Shown: positions 54,020-64,000 of the stretch, piece by piece
Layout of the letters: each line of letters starts with the position of its first letter
Numbering within the stretch: the stretch's first letter is position 1
From: Patella vulgata
Taxonomy: Eukaryota > Mollusca > Gastropoda > Patellidae
Assembly (NCBI RefSeq): GCF_932274485.2
Contig: NC_065881.2
Location: 59,406,702-59,470,701, forward strand
Reading direction: 5' to 3'
Length of the DNA stretch: 64,000 nucleotides
The notes under the pieces: model-generated
Told to the model about the DNA's origin: nothing
What the model saw: only the letters and a program-made list of their open reading frames with translations
Databases searched by the model: none
Translations under genes and position numbers: made by a program

Positions 54020-54077
54020 GCCAACATGGAGGAAACAGGGCGTATTCTGATGTTTCTATCAGTAATTTATTTATTCG
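54020..54077 (+). CDS. Candidate first coding exon of an unknown secreted protein
   Basis: A strong acceptor (TCTCTGCCTTCTTTTTCAG) is followed by six bases, ATG at 54026, 17 codons (MEETGRILMFLSVIYLF) and a donor G|GTAAGA at 54078. The peptide is a short polar start followed by a hydrophobic core, typical of a signal peptide, and the exon ends in phase 1 as many signal-peptide exons do. No matching downstream exon is visible in the repeat-rich 10 kb that follows, so the gene probably continues beyond the window or the signals are a chance match. Confidence 0.5.
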
Positions 54078-54892
54078 GTAAGACAATTTGTTTATTTTAA
54101 TTTCAAACAAGTCTGATCAACCTACTTATAACCTCTTTGATTATCGAAAGTTACTCGAGTTGTCTCGAAAAAATAATAGAAAAACTGATCAGTGGCCGCT
54201 TGCTCAAACTCAGTTATTTTAAAGATCCGCTGGCCTCTAAAGGGTCGTTATTGTTGACCACTTGATTTTAGACAAAAAGGTAACTGTAGAATTTTCTACA
54301 GAAAATGCTATATAAAAATCAATAGAATACAATAGTATTTTCCTATAAAAATATTAGCATAAATCTCTAGGAAGAATTATAGGTTTGCACTAAAGAAACT
54401 GTAGAATATGGCCGTTATTTCCTATACCGTCGTTAAATATAACGGCAAGCTAACGACATGTTAAAAATAACGACCCGTTAACTCCATTTTAACGGAGCTT
54501 TGAACAACCGGCCTCATGTAACTGGCGTTCCAATGGTAAAGCTCCTTTCAAAACGACATGAAAGTTGGGTGAATAGAGAAAGACCAGTTTAGATCATTAT
54601 CCATAATTCCGTATACAATTTTACGACGTTAAAAAGATAAGCAAAATGATAAACTGACCGGCCATTTTAACGTAAATCTAATATTAAATAAACATCATTT
54701 TTGGCCACTATTCCAATGTCAAATTTTGATGAGCAAAGTTATGAACATGTAACAAACCATTAAAACCTTTAAAATTATCCATTATCTGCGAAGGTAAATG
54801 GGAAATACAGTCAACCAATAACGAAATGTTCTTTACCCGTAGGAGGGGCTGTATATATATATAAGTTGAGTGGTCAAACGTGTGCGGTTTAG
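54078..54892. other. Putative intron after the signal-peptide exon
   Basis: AT-rich with several ATTTTAACG/TTAACGACG motifs around 54420-54490; no coding segment recognised. Confidence 0.4.
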
Positions 54893-55029
54893 ATCAAAAG
54901 GTCTGTCATTGAGTCAAGTGGGTCCTCCCACTACTGAGGACTCCTGTCGCGGGTGAATTATTGAACTTAAATTGAATCGCGGGTTAGTCTCAAATGACAG
55001 TTTATGTCTATTGGATGTGAAACCCCATT

Positions 55030-55070
<41 letters not shown>
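54893..55070 (+). mobile_element. SINE-B copy, internally deleted, long CT tail
   Basis: Head (AGGTCTGTCATTGAGTCAAG) is joined straight to the later body (CCTCCCACTACTGAGGACTC), so the middle is missing. The CT repeat tail runs about 55033-55070. Confidence 0.75.
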
Positions 55071-55072
<2 letters not shown>

Positions 55073-55093
55073 TTACTCATAACCATTCAGAAT

Positions 55094-55517
55094 TTCAAAT
55101 GCAATTGCACAGAAACGTTAAAATTGTAGCACAACTTACAGAATTATGTATTGTTTAATGGTCGAGAGCGAGACATTAAGTAATATATTGTAACAACAAG
55201 AGGACCGTCAGGTCCGAGTGTTTTTACAATATATTACGCAATGTCTCAGCTCGAGACCATTAAACATCTTAAAATACAGACACTCCGCACGTGCGTTTAC
55301 AGTGAAATACGTCACTCGAGTCTAATATTTGACAAGGTACGATTGGCAAGTTGCCCGTACGATTATTTGAAATAATGGTACGCCAACATCAAAGGGTGAC
55401 GTCACATCTGTATTTTAAATATAAAAAATATACTACAAGTGCCCATACATTAATTTATTTGAAAAATAAATGCAATTCCACAGAAACGTTAAAATTCTAC
55501 CACAACTTACAGAATTA
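55094..55517. repeat. Direct repeat pair around the fold-back
   Basis: AAATGCAATTGCACAGAAACG and ACAACTTACAGAATTAT at 55094-55145 recur with about three changes at 55466-55517, enclosing the fold-back and 200 bases more. Could be a segmental duplication or the ends of an unknown element. Confidence 0.6.
55154..55264. repeat. Long imperfect fold-back (~40-bp arms)
   Basis: Arms 55154-55192 and 55225-55264 (TTTAATGGTC...GAGACATT..GTAATATATTGTA) pair with a few mismatches; the loop itself holds GGACC...GGTCC. Flanked by a near-identical ~47-bp direct repeat at 55094-55145 and 55466-55517. Confidence 0.8.
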
Positions 55518-55566
55518 TATAAAACAAAATAGACTACAAGTATTCATACATGTACTTTATTTAAAA

Positions 55567-55831
55567 ATGAAATAAAACGTCCTACTGTTTTGCTCCTAAA
55601 CTGGGCTAATGAAGACGGGCATACGCCATACAGTGTGCTATGAGGGAATTTTTTGCCCGGGCAGCGGCGCTACGGCCTACTCTTATATCGAATTCCAACT
55701 GCCAAGGGATCTTTTACGTGCACGCCAATTTATACACGGGACCTTGGTTTTTCGTCCCATCCGAACGACTAGACACCTGTCCTTGTCAGGCCCTCCGTCC
55801 TGAATCACTGACAAGGGGGAAACCACGCCGG
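55567..55831 (-). mobile_element. SINE-A, 5'-truncated, with perfect 13-bp target-site duplication
   Basis: Minus orientation; complete from tail to the CCGGCGTGGTTTCC block but missing the tRNA head. ACTTTATTTAAAA flanks it at 55554-55566 and 55832-55844. Confidence 0.88.
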
Positions 55832-55919
55832 ACTTTATTTAAAAGACAACCATATAATGTAATAAAATACAAAGTATACATTTAAATATTAACAGTTTAT
55901 ATCCACAGCTGTTTCAGGA

Positions 55920-56170
55920 AAATGAAATGAAATGGGATTTAACGTCCTACTGTTCTGCTCCGACTGGGCTAATGAAGACGGGCATATGCCACACAGTGTG
56001 CTATGAGGGAAATTTTGCCTGTACAGCGGCGCTACGGTCTACGCTTATATTAAATTCTAACTGCCAATGGATCTTTTACATGCACACCAAAGTGTACACA
56101 GGGCCTTGATTTTTGGTCCTATCTGAATCACTAGACAGCTGTCTATGTCCGGCCCTCCGGCCCTGACAAG
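55920..56170 (-). mobile_element. SINE-A copy, 5'-truncated
   Basis: ATGAAATGAAATGGGATTTAAC, CTGGGCTAATGAAGACGGGC to GGCCCTCCGGCCCTGACAAG. Abuts the left side of the 56.2-58.3 kb array, 90 bp from the copy at 55567-55831 in the same orientation. Confidence 0.83.
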
Positions 56171-58315
56171 TGAAAATGTTCGAGAAAAAGGTCTACATTA
56201 GCACAATCTGTACAATCAGGGGCAATAATCCAGAAAGTTATCGTCTGAAATGCGCAAATATCAAAAGGGATTGAGATCTTTGGGATATAAAGATATGTTT
56301 TAAGTTTCATCAGAATCGGATAAAAATTGTGACGTCTAGGGAGTCCACAACCTTCGTATTGCATACTTTTACACAATTTGCGTACAAAGAGAGGTCATTT
56401 TTTCGGGCAGTTTCATTTCGATTTTCCAGAAATTCGAATTCAACCTTCATTATGGTGGAATGGTGAAATATTTAAACGGTTTTTAAAATCGGAAAAAAAT
56501 AATTGTGACCTCTAGAGAATCCGCAAGCTATAAATGCGATTTTTCGAACAATCAGGAGCCATAATACAGGAAGTTACGTTCGGATATACGCGATTATCAA
56601 AAGGAACCAAGATCTTAGTGTGTAATGATGATATATTCACGTTGTTTTTTTTAAATCGGATAAATATTTTGACCTCTACATTGACGGCAAACTATAAACG
56701 TGATTTTTTGTACATCGAAGGGCCATAATTCAGAAAGTTACGATCAGATACACACAAATATCGAAAGGAACCAAGATCTTTGGGTTATAAACATGTATTT
56801 CAACTCTCATCAAAATCGAATAAAAAATGTGACCTCTAGAGGGCCCACAAGCTTGATATACTAGATGCTATACACTATTTGCGTACGAGGTGCGGCCATT
56901 TTGTCCGACAGTTTTGACCAGATTTTCACAAAATTCGAACTTAATAAATATTACGGTGTAACAGTGATATATTCGAACGTTTTTTTTTTAAATCGGATAA
57001 TAATTGTGACCTCTAGAGGGACAATAAGCTAAAAACATGATTTTTCATACAATCAGGGGCCATAATTCAGGAAGTTACTGTCCGATATGCGCGAATATCG
57101 AAAGGAACCGAGATCTTTCAGGTTTCAACAAAATCGGATAAAATTGTGACCTCTATAGGGTCCACAATCAAAAAACGTGATTTTTCGTACAATCAGGGGC
57201 CATAATCCACGAAGTTTTGGTCCGATTCATGCCAATATCGAAAGCAACCGAGATCTTTTGGAGATAAACCTATATTTCAAGTTTCGTCAAAATCGGATAA
57301 GAATTGTGACCCGTAGTGTCCACAAAACAGTTGTAGAGGATCCACAAACTTGTATTCCATACTGTATCGGGAGCGGCCATTTTGTTGGTCAGTTTCAGTC
57401 CGGTTTTTAGCCAAAATTACGGTGTAACGGTGATATATTTGAACGTTTTTATAAATCATATAATAATTGTGACCTCTAGAGGGACCTGAAGCTAAAAACG
57501 CGATTTTTCGTACAATCAGGGGCCATAATTCAGGGAGTTACGGTCCAATATGCGCGAATATTGAAAGGAACCAAGACCTTTGGGTTATAAACATGCATGT
57601 CTAGTTTCATCAAAATCAGATTAAAACTGTGACCTCTACAGGGTCCAGAACCTTGATACCATATTTTTACACTATTCGCGTACAGGCGGCGGCTATTTTG
57701 TCCGGCAGTTTTGGTCCGTTTTTCACGAAATTTTAACTCAACCTTCATTACGGTGTATCGGTGATATAATCGAACGATTTTTAAAATCGGATAATAATTT
57801 TGACCTCGGGGGGGGGGGGGGGCACAAGCTAAAAAAAGGGCGATTTTTCGTATAATCAGGGGCCATAATACAGGAAGTTACTACCCGATATGCGCAAATA
57901 TCGACAGGAACCAAGGTGTAACGGTGATATAATCAAACGGTTTTTTAAATTGGATAATAATTGTGGCTTCCAGAGGGACCACAAGCTAAAAGAGGCAAAA
58001 ATCGAAAGGAATCAAGATCTTAGGGGTATAAACATGTATTTCAAGTTTCATCAAAATCAGTTTAAAATTGTGACCTCTATTGGGTCCACAAGCTAAAAAC
58101 GTGATTTTTCGTACAATCACGAGACATAATCCATGAAGTTTCGATCCGAAACATGCCAATATCGAAAGCAACCGAGATCTTTTGGAGATAAACCTATATT
58201 TCAAGTTTCGTCAAAATCGGATAAGAATTGTGACCTGTAGAGTTTCCACAAACAATTGTGGACGTCCAGACGGACAGTGGGTACGACAATGTACGTCCAC
58301 ATGGGTGTATAAAAA
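56171..58315 (+). repeat. Second, diverged array of the 334-bp repeat family
   Basis: The same building blocks (ACAATCAGGGGCCATAAT, AAAATCGGATAA, GCGGCCATTTTGT) recur with indels and more divergence than in 49715-51491. It ends at about 58315 in GGACGTCCAGACGG...TACGTCCACATGGGTGTAT, the degraded counterpart of the other element's right end. The left side is interrupted by a SINE. A long G run lies at about 57809-57820. Confidence 0.78.
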
Positions 58316-58979
58316 TATAGAAAGTATATGCTGGTTATTTTGACACGTTAAATGAGCTATAGATTAATGAACATGTTGGTTATTTACATGTTTCTTTGTT
58401 ATAAAACATATATCATATTTGTTGACCAAATTAGGTAACAATCCCTGTCGATATCCAGGTCGGGGTGCTTGCCCATTCCATATTTGGAATTCAGCTGTTA
58501 TCATTCTTTTATGTAAACACCACAGACAAAAGAATAGGCACCTATAAATAAGATGGAGTGAGGGCTAGAATGGTCAGGCACGCATTGGGTTCTTTAGACG
58601 ACCATTTCACAACGTAGTGGTTGCCTGGTTAGATTTTTACAGAAGTGGGGTTGAGAGAAAGGGATATTTAATTTTAAATATTGTAATGTAGACTATTGTG
58701 TAACTGTTGTGACATAAAAACGTATAGCAAAAAACAAAAACAACTATCATTGTTCCTGTTACTTATTTGAGTCGGTATCGTAAGAAAACACAATGGTGAA
58801 GTCCTTAAGAAGAAAGATACAACAGTAGCCAGCCCAGAGCCAACCAACCCCAAGACGATCAAGGGCTGTCCCAACATATGTAGTAAGAAACGATGCATGG
58901 CTTATACGCCGGATGTGGCGACCGGTTTAGCGTCTACCGCTCTCCACGTCTGACAAACGACCCATGGTGCTACACGAAG
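58316..58979. other. Intergenic
   Basis: Nothing supported; short open frames only. Confidence 0.5.
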
Positions 58980-59141
58980 GGAGGAAACCATGTCGGAAAA
59001 TCACAAAGAAGATTCTCGGTCAGCTCTGGAATGCTGAATATTGATAGGTTTCCTCCCCTCATGACCCCAATGCGTAACACAAAATTTGGAAAAAGATCCA
59101 TTTAGAATAGATATAGCTTCAATTTGCATTCGAAAAAGGGA
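58980..59141 (+). repeat. Left half of a satellite element split by a SINE
   Basis: Contains GATAGGTTTCCTCCCCTCATG and ATTGATAGG as in the intron 4 satellite. It is interrupted at 59142 by a SINE-B and resumes at 59383. Confidence 0.6.
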
Positions 59142-59382
59142 AAGGGGGATGGCCGAATGGTAGTCAACTGGCGTGGTTTCGATTTCCCGGTTGTACGTGA
59201 CAAGGAGAAGGGTCGCCTGTCCAACCTCGTGGGTTTTCTCCGGGTCCTCTGCCCCCCCCCCCACTGCTGAAGGCCCCTACGCGCAAGCGAATTATTGAAA
59301 TAAAATTGGATATGTTAGTCCCGAAATGACGTAGTTTGTGTCGAGTGGGCGTTAAACCCCCTTTCTCTCTCTCTCTCTCTCA
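59142..59382 (+). mobile_element. SINE-B, whole, with target-site duplication
   Basis: The head holds an A-box-like TGGCCGAATGG and a B-box-like GGTTTCGATTTCC. The body reads CCTCGTGGGTTTTCTCCGGG ... GTTAAACCCC and ends in a CT repeat. AAAAAGGGA flanks it at 59133-59141 and 59383-59391. Confidence 0.8.
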
Positions 59383-59585
59383 AAAAAGGGAGCATAAACC
59401 CTGGAAGGGAAAGTCAAGAAAAACCTGAATATCGATAATGCTCGTCCTCTCATGATCGGAATGATTCACACCCAGTTTGAAAAGCATCTGTTAGTAACTA
59501 TAGACTTCGCATTCACAAGCCAATTGTAGACAGGCGGACAAAGGACAAACATGGCAACGACATTGATATGTGGGCGGAAAAATAA
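59383..59585 (+). repeat. Right half of the split satellite element
   Basis: Carries GCTCGTCCTCTCATGATCGG, the end CACAAGCCAATTGTAGACAG and GATATGTGGGCGGAAAAATA, parallel to the right end at 21330-21420. Confidence 0.6.
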
Positions 59586-60076
59586 GATATATACTACACC
59601 AATATTACATGTGTTACGGAATTGATTAAGCACATTTTTCAAATATAATTATAACACAGATCTTGATCCGTGACAAAGATTTGAAGAATTTGGAAGTGAC
59701 GCAAAAGGTTACCGTTTATTGGCTGCAGTAGAGAGCAATGATAAATGATTCGAAACAAGCTATTCATAAAAAGAATTGTCACAAGATCAGACAAAAATAT
59801 TTTAGGCCTACTTTTTATTCAGTAGTGATGAATTTTGAGCTACCTGGTCACGGTTTGGTTGCACTGGTGAACTTGTTCAAAAAATTACTAACTGATATTT
59901 GCTCCACATCATACCTGACCATCAAACCAGGAATGGTGCCACAACTTTGTCTTCACTAAAAACCACATACTTCATAGTTTACTTCATAGTTGTATTATAT
60001 CACAGAACGCCTTTAAATTCCCGCTCAAAGTTTTGTAAAGGTTATTAGTACTTGCTGCCAAGCATAATATTAATAA
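59586..60076. other. Intergenic
   Basis: A 73-codon frame at 59738 has no recognisable features. Nothing else seen. Confidence 0.5.
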
Positions 60077-60966
60077 CTAGCAGGATACCCGGCTTCGCTC
60101 GGGGGTCATAACACCGAAACCGGAAGTGGTAGACTAACGCCATCTGGCCTATGTTACTCCCCGGTCCGAGATACCCCATACCCCAAATTTCAGACTCGGG
60201 GTAAACCTAGTGTAGCCGCCAACCCCGAACAGACCGGAAGTGGTAGACTAACGCCACCGGGCCTATGTTACTCCCCGGTCCGAGCTACCCCTATACCCCA
60301 AATTTCAGACTCGGGGCAGACCTAGTGTAGCCGCCAACCCCGAACAGACAGACTTCGCTCGGGGGTCATAACTCCGAAACCGGAAGTGGTAGACTAACGC
60401 CACATGGCCTATGTTACTCCCCGGTCCGAGCTACCCCTATACCCCAAATTTCAGACTCGGGTCAGACCTAGTGTAGCCGCCAACCCCGAACAGACCGGCT
60501 TCGCTCGGGGGTCATAACTCCGGAAGTGGTAGACTAACGCCACCTGGCCTATGTTACTCCCCGGTCCGAGCTACCCCTATACCCCAAATTTCAGACTCGG
60601 GGCAGATGTAGCCGCCAACCCCGAACAGACAGACTTCGCTCGGGGGTCGTAACTCCGAAACCGGAAGTGGTAGACTAACGCCACCTGGCCTATGCTACTC
60701 CCCAGTCCGAGCTACCCCTATACCCCAAATTTCAGACTCGGGGCAGACCTAGTGTAGCCACCAACCCCGAACAGACCGGCTTCGCACGGGAGTCATAACT
60801 CCGAAACCGGAAGTGGTAGACTAACGCCACCTGGCCTATGTTACTCCCCGGTCCGAGCTAACCCTATACCCCAAATTTCAGACTCGGGGCAGACCTAGTG
60901 TAGCCGCCAACCCCGAACAGACAGACAGACAGACAGACAAACGACAGTCACAAATATATATATAGA
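60077..60966 (-). mobile_element. Non-autonomous Helitron carrying six ~146-bp tandem units
   Basis: Read on the minus strand it starts TCTATATATATATTTGTGAC and ends with a GC-rich hairpin (CCCGAGCGAAGCCGGG), ATCCTG and CTAG, between host A and T, as Helitrons do. Inside are CTGT microsatellite copies and about six tandem units (spacing 115-146 bp) sharing the block that includes CCGGAAGTGGTAGACTAACG on the plus strand. It has no coding capacity. Confidence 0.82.
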
Positions 60967-61269
60967 TTTAAACATTATCACCAAGTCTTCCCGTGGTTCA
61001 ACAAACATTTTAATAGAAATTTATGAAACGTAAATAAATCGGTTAACCAGTTGCGGTTGGGTTTTTAACACCCAATCAAGCGGTTCAATACTTTTTTAAT
61101 CATTACATCCATTATATTGGTTTTGTTTATGATAAAGTTATTTGAATTACAAGTTTACAGGTTACACAACATACATGTCGCTTACAAATAGCATATCTGC
61201 ATTTGACTAAAACTATATGAACAGTCTTTACTCCTTTGTGCACTTGAGGATATGGTTGATGAGAACACT

Positions 61270-61345
61270 TTTGATCTGTCATTGCGTCCTGTGGCATGGT
61301 TTCGATCCCAAGTTTGTACATGTCACCAGGCTACCATGTCCGTAA
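61270..61345 (+). mobile_element. SINE-B diverged fragment
   Basis: GATCTGTCATTGCGTCCTGTGG, CATGGTTTCGATCCC and ACATGTCACCAGG follow the head and early body of SINE-B with many changes. Confidence 0.4.
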
Positions 61346-61723
61346 ACAAGGCCTTCATAAACCTTTTTGTAACTTCTTTCACATTACTGCCACCAATGGT
61401 GCTCAAATATAGGATCTGTAGCGAAAAAAAGATATGCAGAGATAGAATAAAGAACATAGTCATAGTATGCATGAAAATTGTTTAGTCTACACATGAGATG
61501 TGGCAATAACGTCATTTTGATTATGGACAAAAAGCAATGAAACACAGTCCAGATAAGTCAAGTCAGAAACTCTCAGCAAGATTTCTGCTCACATATGTGT
61601 TTAAGATTAGACTGAAATGCGGCCAAAAACGGTGCCAGCGCTTTGAATATAGAAGAAAAACTTTGTTTTGCGTATTCAGGGAATGGGCCTTAAAGGCAGT
61701 TGTTATGGTTATAATTAAATTTA

Positions 61724-61966
61724 TCTATATATATATTTGTGACTGTCGTTTGTCTGTCTGTCTGTTCGGGGTTGGCGGATACACTAGGTCTGCCCCGAGT
61801 CTGAAATTTGGGGTATAGGGGTAACTCGGACCGGGAAGTAACATAGGCGTTAGTCCACCACTTCCGGTTTCGGAGTTATGACCCCCGAGCGAAGCCGGTC
61901 TGTTCGGGGTTGGCGGCTACACTAGGTCTGCCCCGAGTCTGAAATGTGGGGTATAGGGCATATCGT
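61724..61966 (+). mobile_element. 3'-truncated Helitron, same family as 60077-60966, inverted
   Basis: Starts TCTATATATATATTTGTGAC after an A, continues with the same CTGT repeats and about 1.6 satellite units, then breaks off near 61966 without the hairpin and CTAG end. It faces its relative 760 bp away in the opposite orientation. Confidence 0.78.
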
Positions 61967-62379
61967 GGAGTGTGCTGATAATAATATCACAAAATTAAGA
62001 GTTAAAGAAGAGTATTTTATAAATAAATTCAAACCCAAACTTAACCAGTGATATTATTTCGTTTTAATTTTTATGAAAAATTATCGTAACTATCTCTCCA
62101 TAATGACGCTACATAATGACGTAACGACATTAACTATTATTGCCTTGAAAACCTAACGGCGAAACATGTAGGCATTTAAATAAAATTTCTTTAATGGTAT
62201 TTTCTACTTAATCACGAAAAGAAGATTAATGGAAAACCATTTTATTACAAAAATACGTTCCTCGACTTAATAGTCAACAAGCCAACAATGGGACTGATAT
62301 CCCCCGCCGAAATCCTCAAATAAATAGATAACACATATTAATTAATCGCACATCTATTCTTTTTCAAAACTATCGAGCA

Positions 62380-63255
62380 ATCAAACTAATTATCAACTAT
62401 ACACCAAGTTTCACCACTCTCTATCAGATAGAATCAAAGTTATCTTGTCCCAAAGCATCGACCAAGGAAATTGCTTATCTCTGCTTAGCTTTAGCTCGAT
62501 ATGTTAATCATTGAACTCAGTCAAGACGAACATCTACATCAAGTTTAAAGGGTCAATCCTGGTAATATTTTGGAGAATAAAACTTCTTAATTTTAGGTTA
62601 AAATCCCATAAAAGTCTCTACCTTAGGGCCGAGCAACTAACCCATTATATGTGATACGTTTTCAAACAACTTAAACCCGTTAATCTTCATCTGGAAATGG
62701 AAACTAGCGTCCCAAGATGTATTATGCGGTGACTTTATAAAACCAAGACTTTTATTTTATAAAAATAATGTGTCGGTGAAATTTACCTTTCGTTATCAAG
62801 TATAGCACATGAGTCATTCACTGCATAAACCTCAAAAGGAACGGGAATCGATTATCACGTCACCCGTCGAAAAATTGACCCGAAATCTTAAAAGGGTTAC
62901 GTGTCCGGAAAAGCAGTTTTGAAGTTCACGTCCAAACGACTCAATATTTTGAGCTAAAATTTTGAGAAGAGGTATATACAACATTCCTCTATATTTTGGC
63001 GTTTAAATTTTATACGTACTCGGACTTTTATTTTGTAGACTCTGTTCAAATCAGGATAGTCCCTTTAAACATTCTACCTCAATTAGAAGCAGAGTTGTGA
63101 TGTTCGAAAGTTTTGACCAATCAAAATGCTTATTGCTCCTTAGGCTAAGCAGACAATTCTCATCATCGAACTTAGTCAAGGTATTGATGTAATGAAACTA
63201 TACACCAAGTTTCACCACTCTCACTTAATTAGAACTAAAGTTATCGTGCAATAAG
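62380..63255 (+). repeat. ~160-bp tandem repeat element, forward arm
   Basis: Units with ACACCAAGTTTCACCACTCTC, AATTAGAA..AAGTTATTGTG-like, CATCGACCAA and CATCGAACTTAGTCAAGG. Interrupted by the MITE at 62545-63068. The same family fills 29640-30350. Confidence 0.7.
62545..63068. mobile_element. TTAA-flanked MITE, ~524 bp, inside a tandem-repeat element
   Basis: Left end TTAAAGGGTCAATCCTGGTA, right end complement TTAAAGGGACTATCCTGATT, TTAA on both edges. It interrupts the ~160-bp repeat unit between ACATCAAG and ACATTCTACC. No coding capacity. Confidence 0.68.
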
Positions 63256-63474
63256 TAACAGTTGGCCATTAACTTCATTAATTTTCTTAAATCTATCCCA
63301 TGATTATCTTCCACTCATTGTTCCTAATTAATGTTGAACCCCTATACTTAGGAGATAAACACTTCCTTTTTCGAATTTAGAGGGGTGTTATTGTGCAATA
63401 GACATGTCCTGAGATCATTAGGACCCAAGACGCACTACTTTGTTTCACGGTAAACTATATATCCACTTATCCAT

Positions 63475-64000
63475 AAATATTAGATGAGCATTTTCTGCTT
63501 AGGGTAAGCAGAGATAAGCAATTAGATGGGTTGATGCTTTGGGACACAATAACTTTAGTGAAAGTGTTGAAATTTGGTGGATACTTTTATTACATCAATA
63601 CCTTGACTAAGTTCGATAATGAGCATTTTCTGCTCAGGGTAAGCGGAGCGATAAACAATTTGATTGGTCGAGACTTTGGAACACAATAACTCTCATTCTA
63701 ATTGAGCTAGAATGTTCACAATTGGCGTAGGTGTTTTATTTGGCGAATGCCTTGATGGAGTTCGAAGATGAGCAATTTGATTGGTTGATGCTTTGAGACA
63801 CGATAACATTAGTTCTAATTCTAATTAAGTGAGAGTGAGGACACTTGGTGTATAGTTTTATCACATTACCTTGACTAAGTTCGATAGTGAGCATTTTCTG
63901 CTCAGGGTAAGCAGAGTGATACGCAATGTGACTGGTTGATACTTTGAAACACAATAACTCTCCTTCTAATTGAGGTAGAATGTTCAAACTTGGTGTAGGC
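63475..64000 (-). repeat. ~160-bp tandem repeat element, reverse arm, runs off the window
   Basis: The same unit on the opposite strand (GAGCATTTTCTGCTCAGGGT at 63487, 63620 and 63890 with small changes, CCTTGACTAAGTTCGATA). With 62380-63255 it makes a large inverted arrangement whose right end is outside the window. Confidence 0.7.

Overview
The window looks like invertebrate nuclear DNA, most probably from a mollusc (gastropod-like). It is AT-rich, its genes are split by introns, and it is crowded with tRNA-derived SINEs, mollusc-style tandem repeats ending in short inverted repeats, Helitrons and Tc1/mariner elements. The mollusc assignment rests on repeat style and gene content, not on a search.

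Two host protein genes can be read with confidence, both on the minus strand. The larger is a nine-exon lysyl oxidase-like gene (coding 34918 down to 10823). It encodes a signal peptide, one SRCR domain split by a 9.7 kb intron, a threonine/lysine-rich linker, a second SRCR domain and a complete lysyl oxidase catalytic domain. The copper-binding HxHxH, the LTQ lysine and tyrosine and ten cysteines are all present. All exon phases agree and predict a secreted protein of 547 (or 549) residues. About 6.4 kb further along the same strand lies a class A GPCR (3225-4348) that resembles the long-chain fatty-acid receptor FFAR4/GPR120 and keeps the ligand-contacting arginine at the end of TM2. A tRNA-Arg(CCG) gene sits on the plus strand inside intron 4 of the oxidase gene. 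A plus-strand signal-peptide exon at 54020-54077 suggests the start of another secreted-protein gene whose later exons I could not find.

Regions: 1-3 kb, SINE cluster; 3-4.4 kb, GPCR; 4.4-10.3 kb, sparse intergenic DNA with two SINEs; 10.8-35 kb, oxidase gene, with a Tc1 relic, a mariner relic, SINEs, a tRNA, a minisatellite and several tandem repeats in its introns; 35-39 kb, sparse; 39.3-40.8 kb, a nearly whole Tc1 (DD34E) transposon with perfect 34-bp inverted repeats; 40.8-42.3 kb and 49.4-53.6 kb, ~135-bp and 334-bp tandem-repeat elements in opposite orientations; 44 kb, a tiny Helitron; 51.6-52.8 kb, a ~281-bp triplication with long G runs; 54-56 kb, the orphan exon, a long fold-back and SINEs; 56.2-58.3 kb, a second, older 334-bp-type array; 58.9-59.6 kb, a satellite element split by a SINE; 60-62 kb, a Helitron carrying six ~146-bp tandem units plus an inverted fragment; 62.4 kb to the end, a palindromic tandem-repeat element carrying a TTAA-flanked MITE.

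The two protein genes fit ordinary animal biology: one cross-links extracellular matrix, the other senses lipid. I see no clear new defence or catalytic system. The most unusual material is the Thr-rich linker of the oxidase, the invertebrate FFAR4-like receptor, and the several independent cases of transposon-like termini enclosing satellite arrays.
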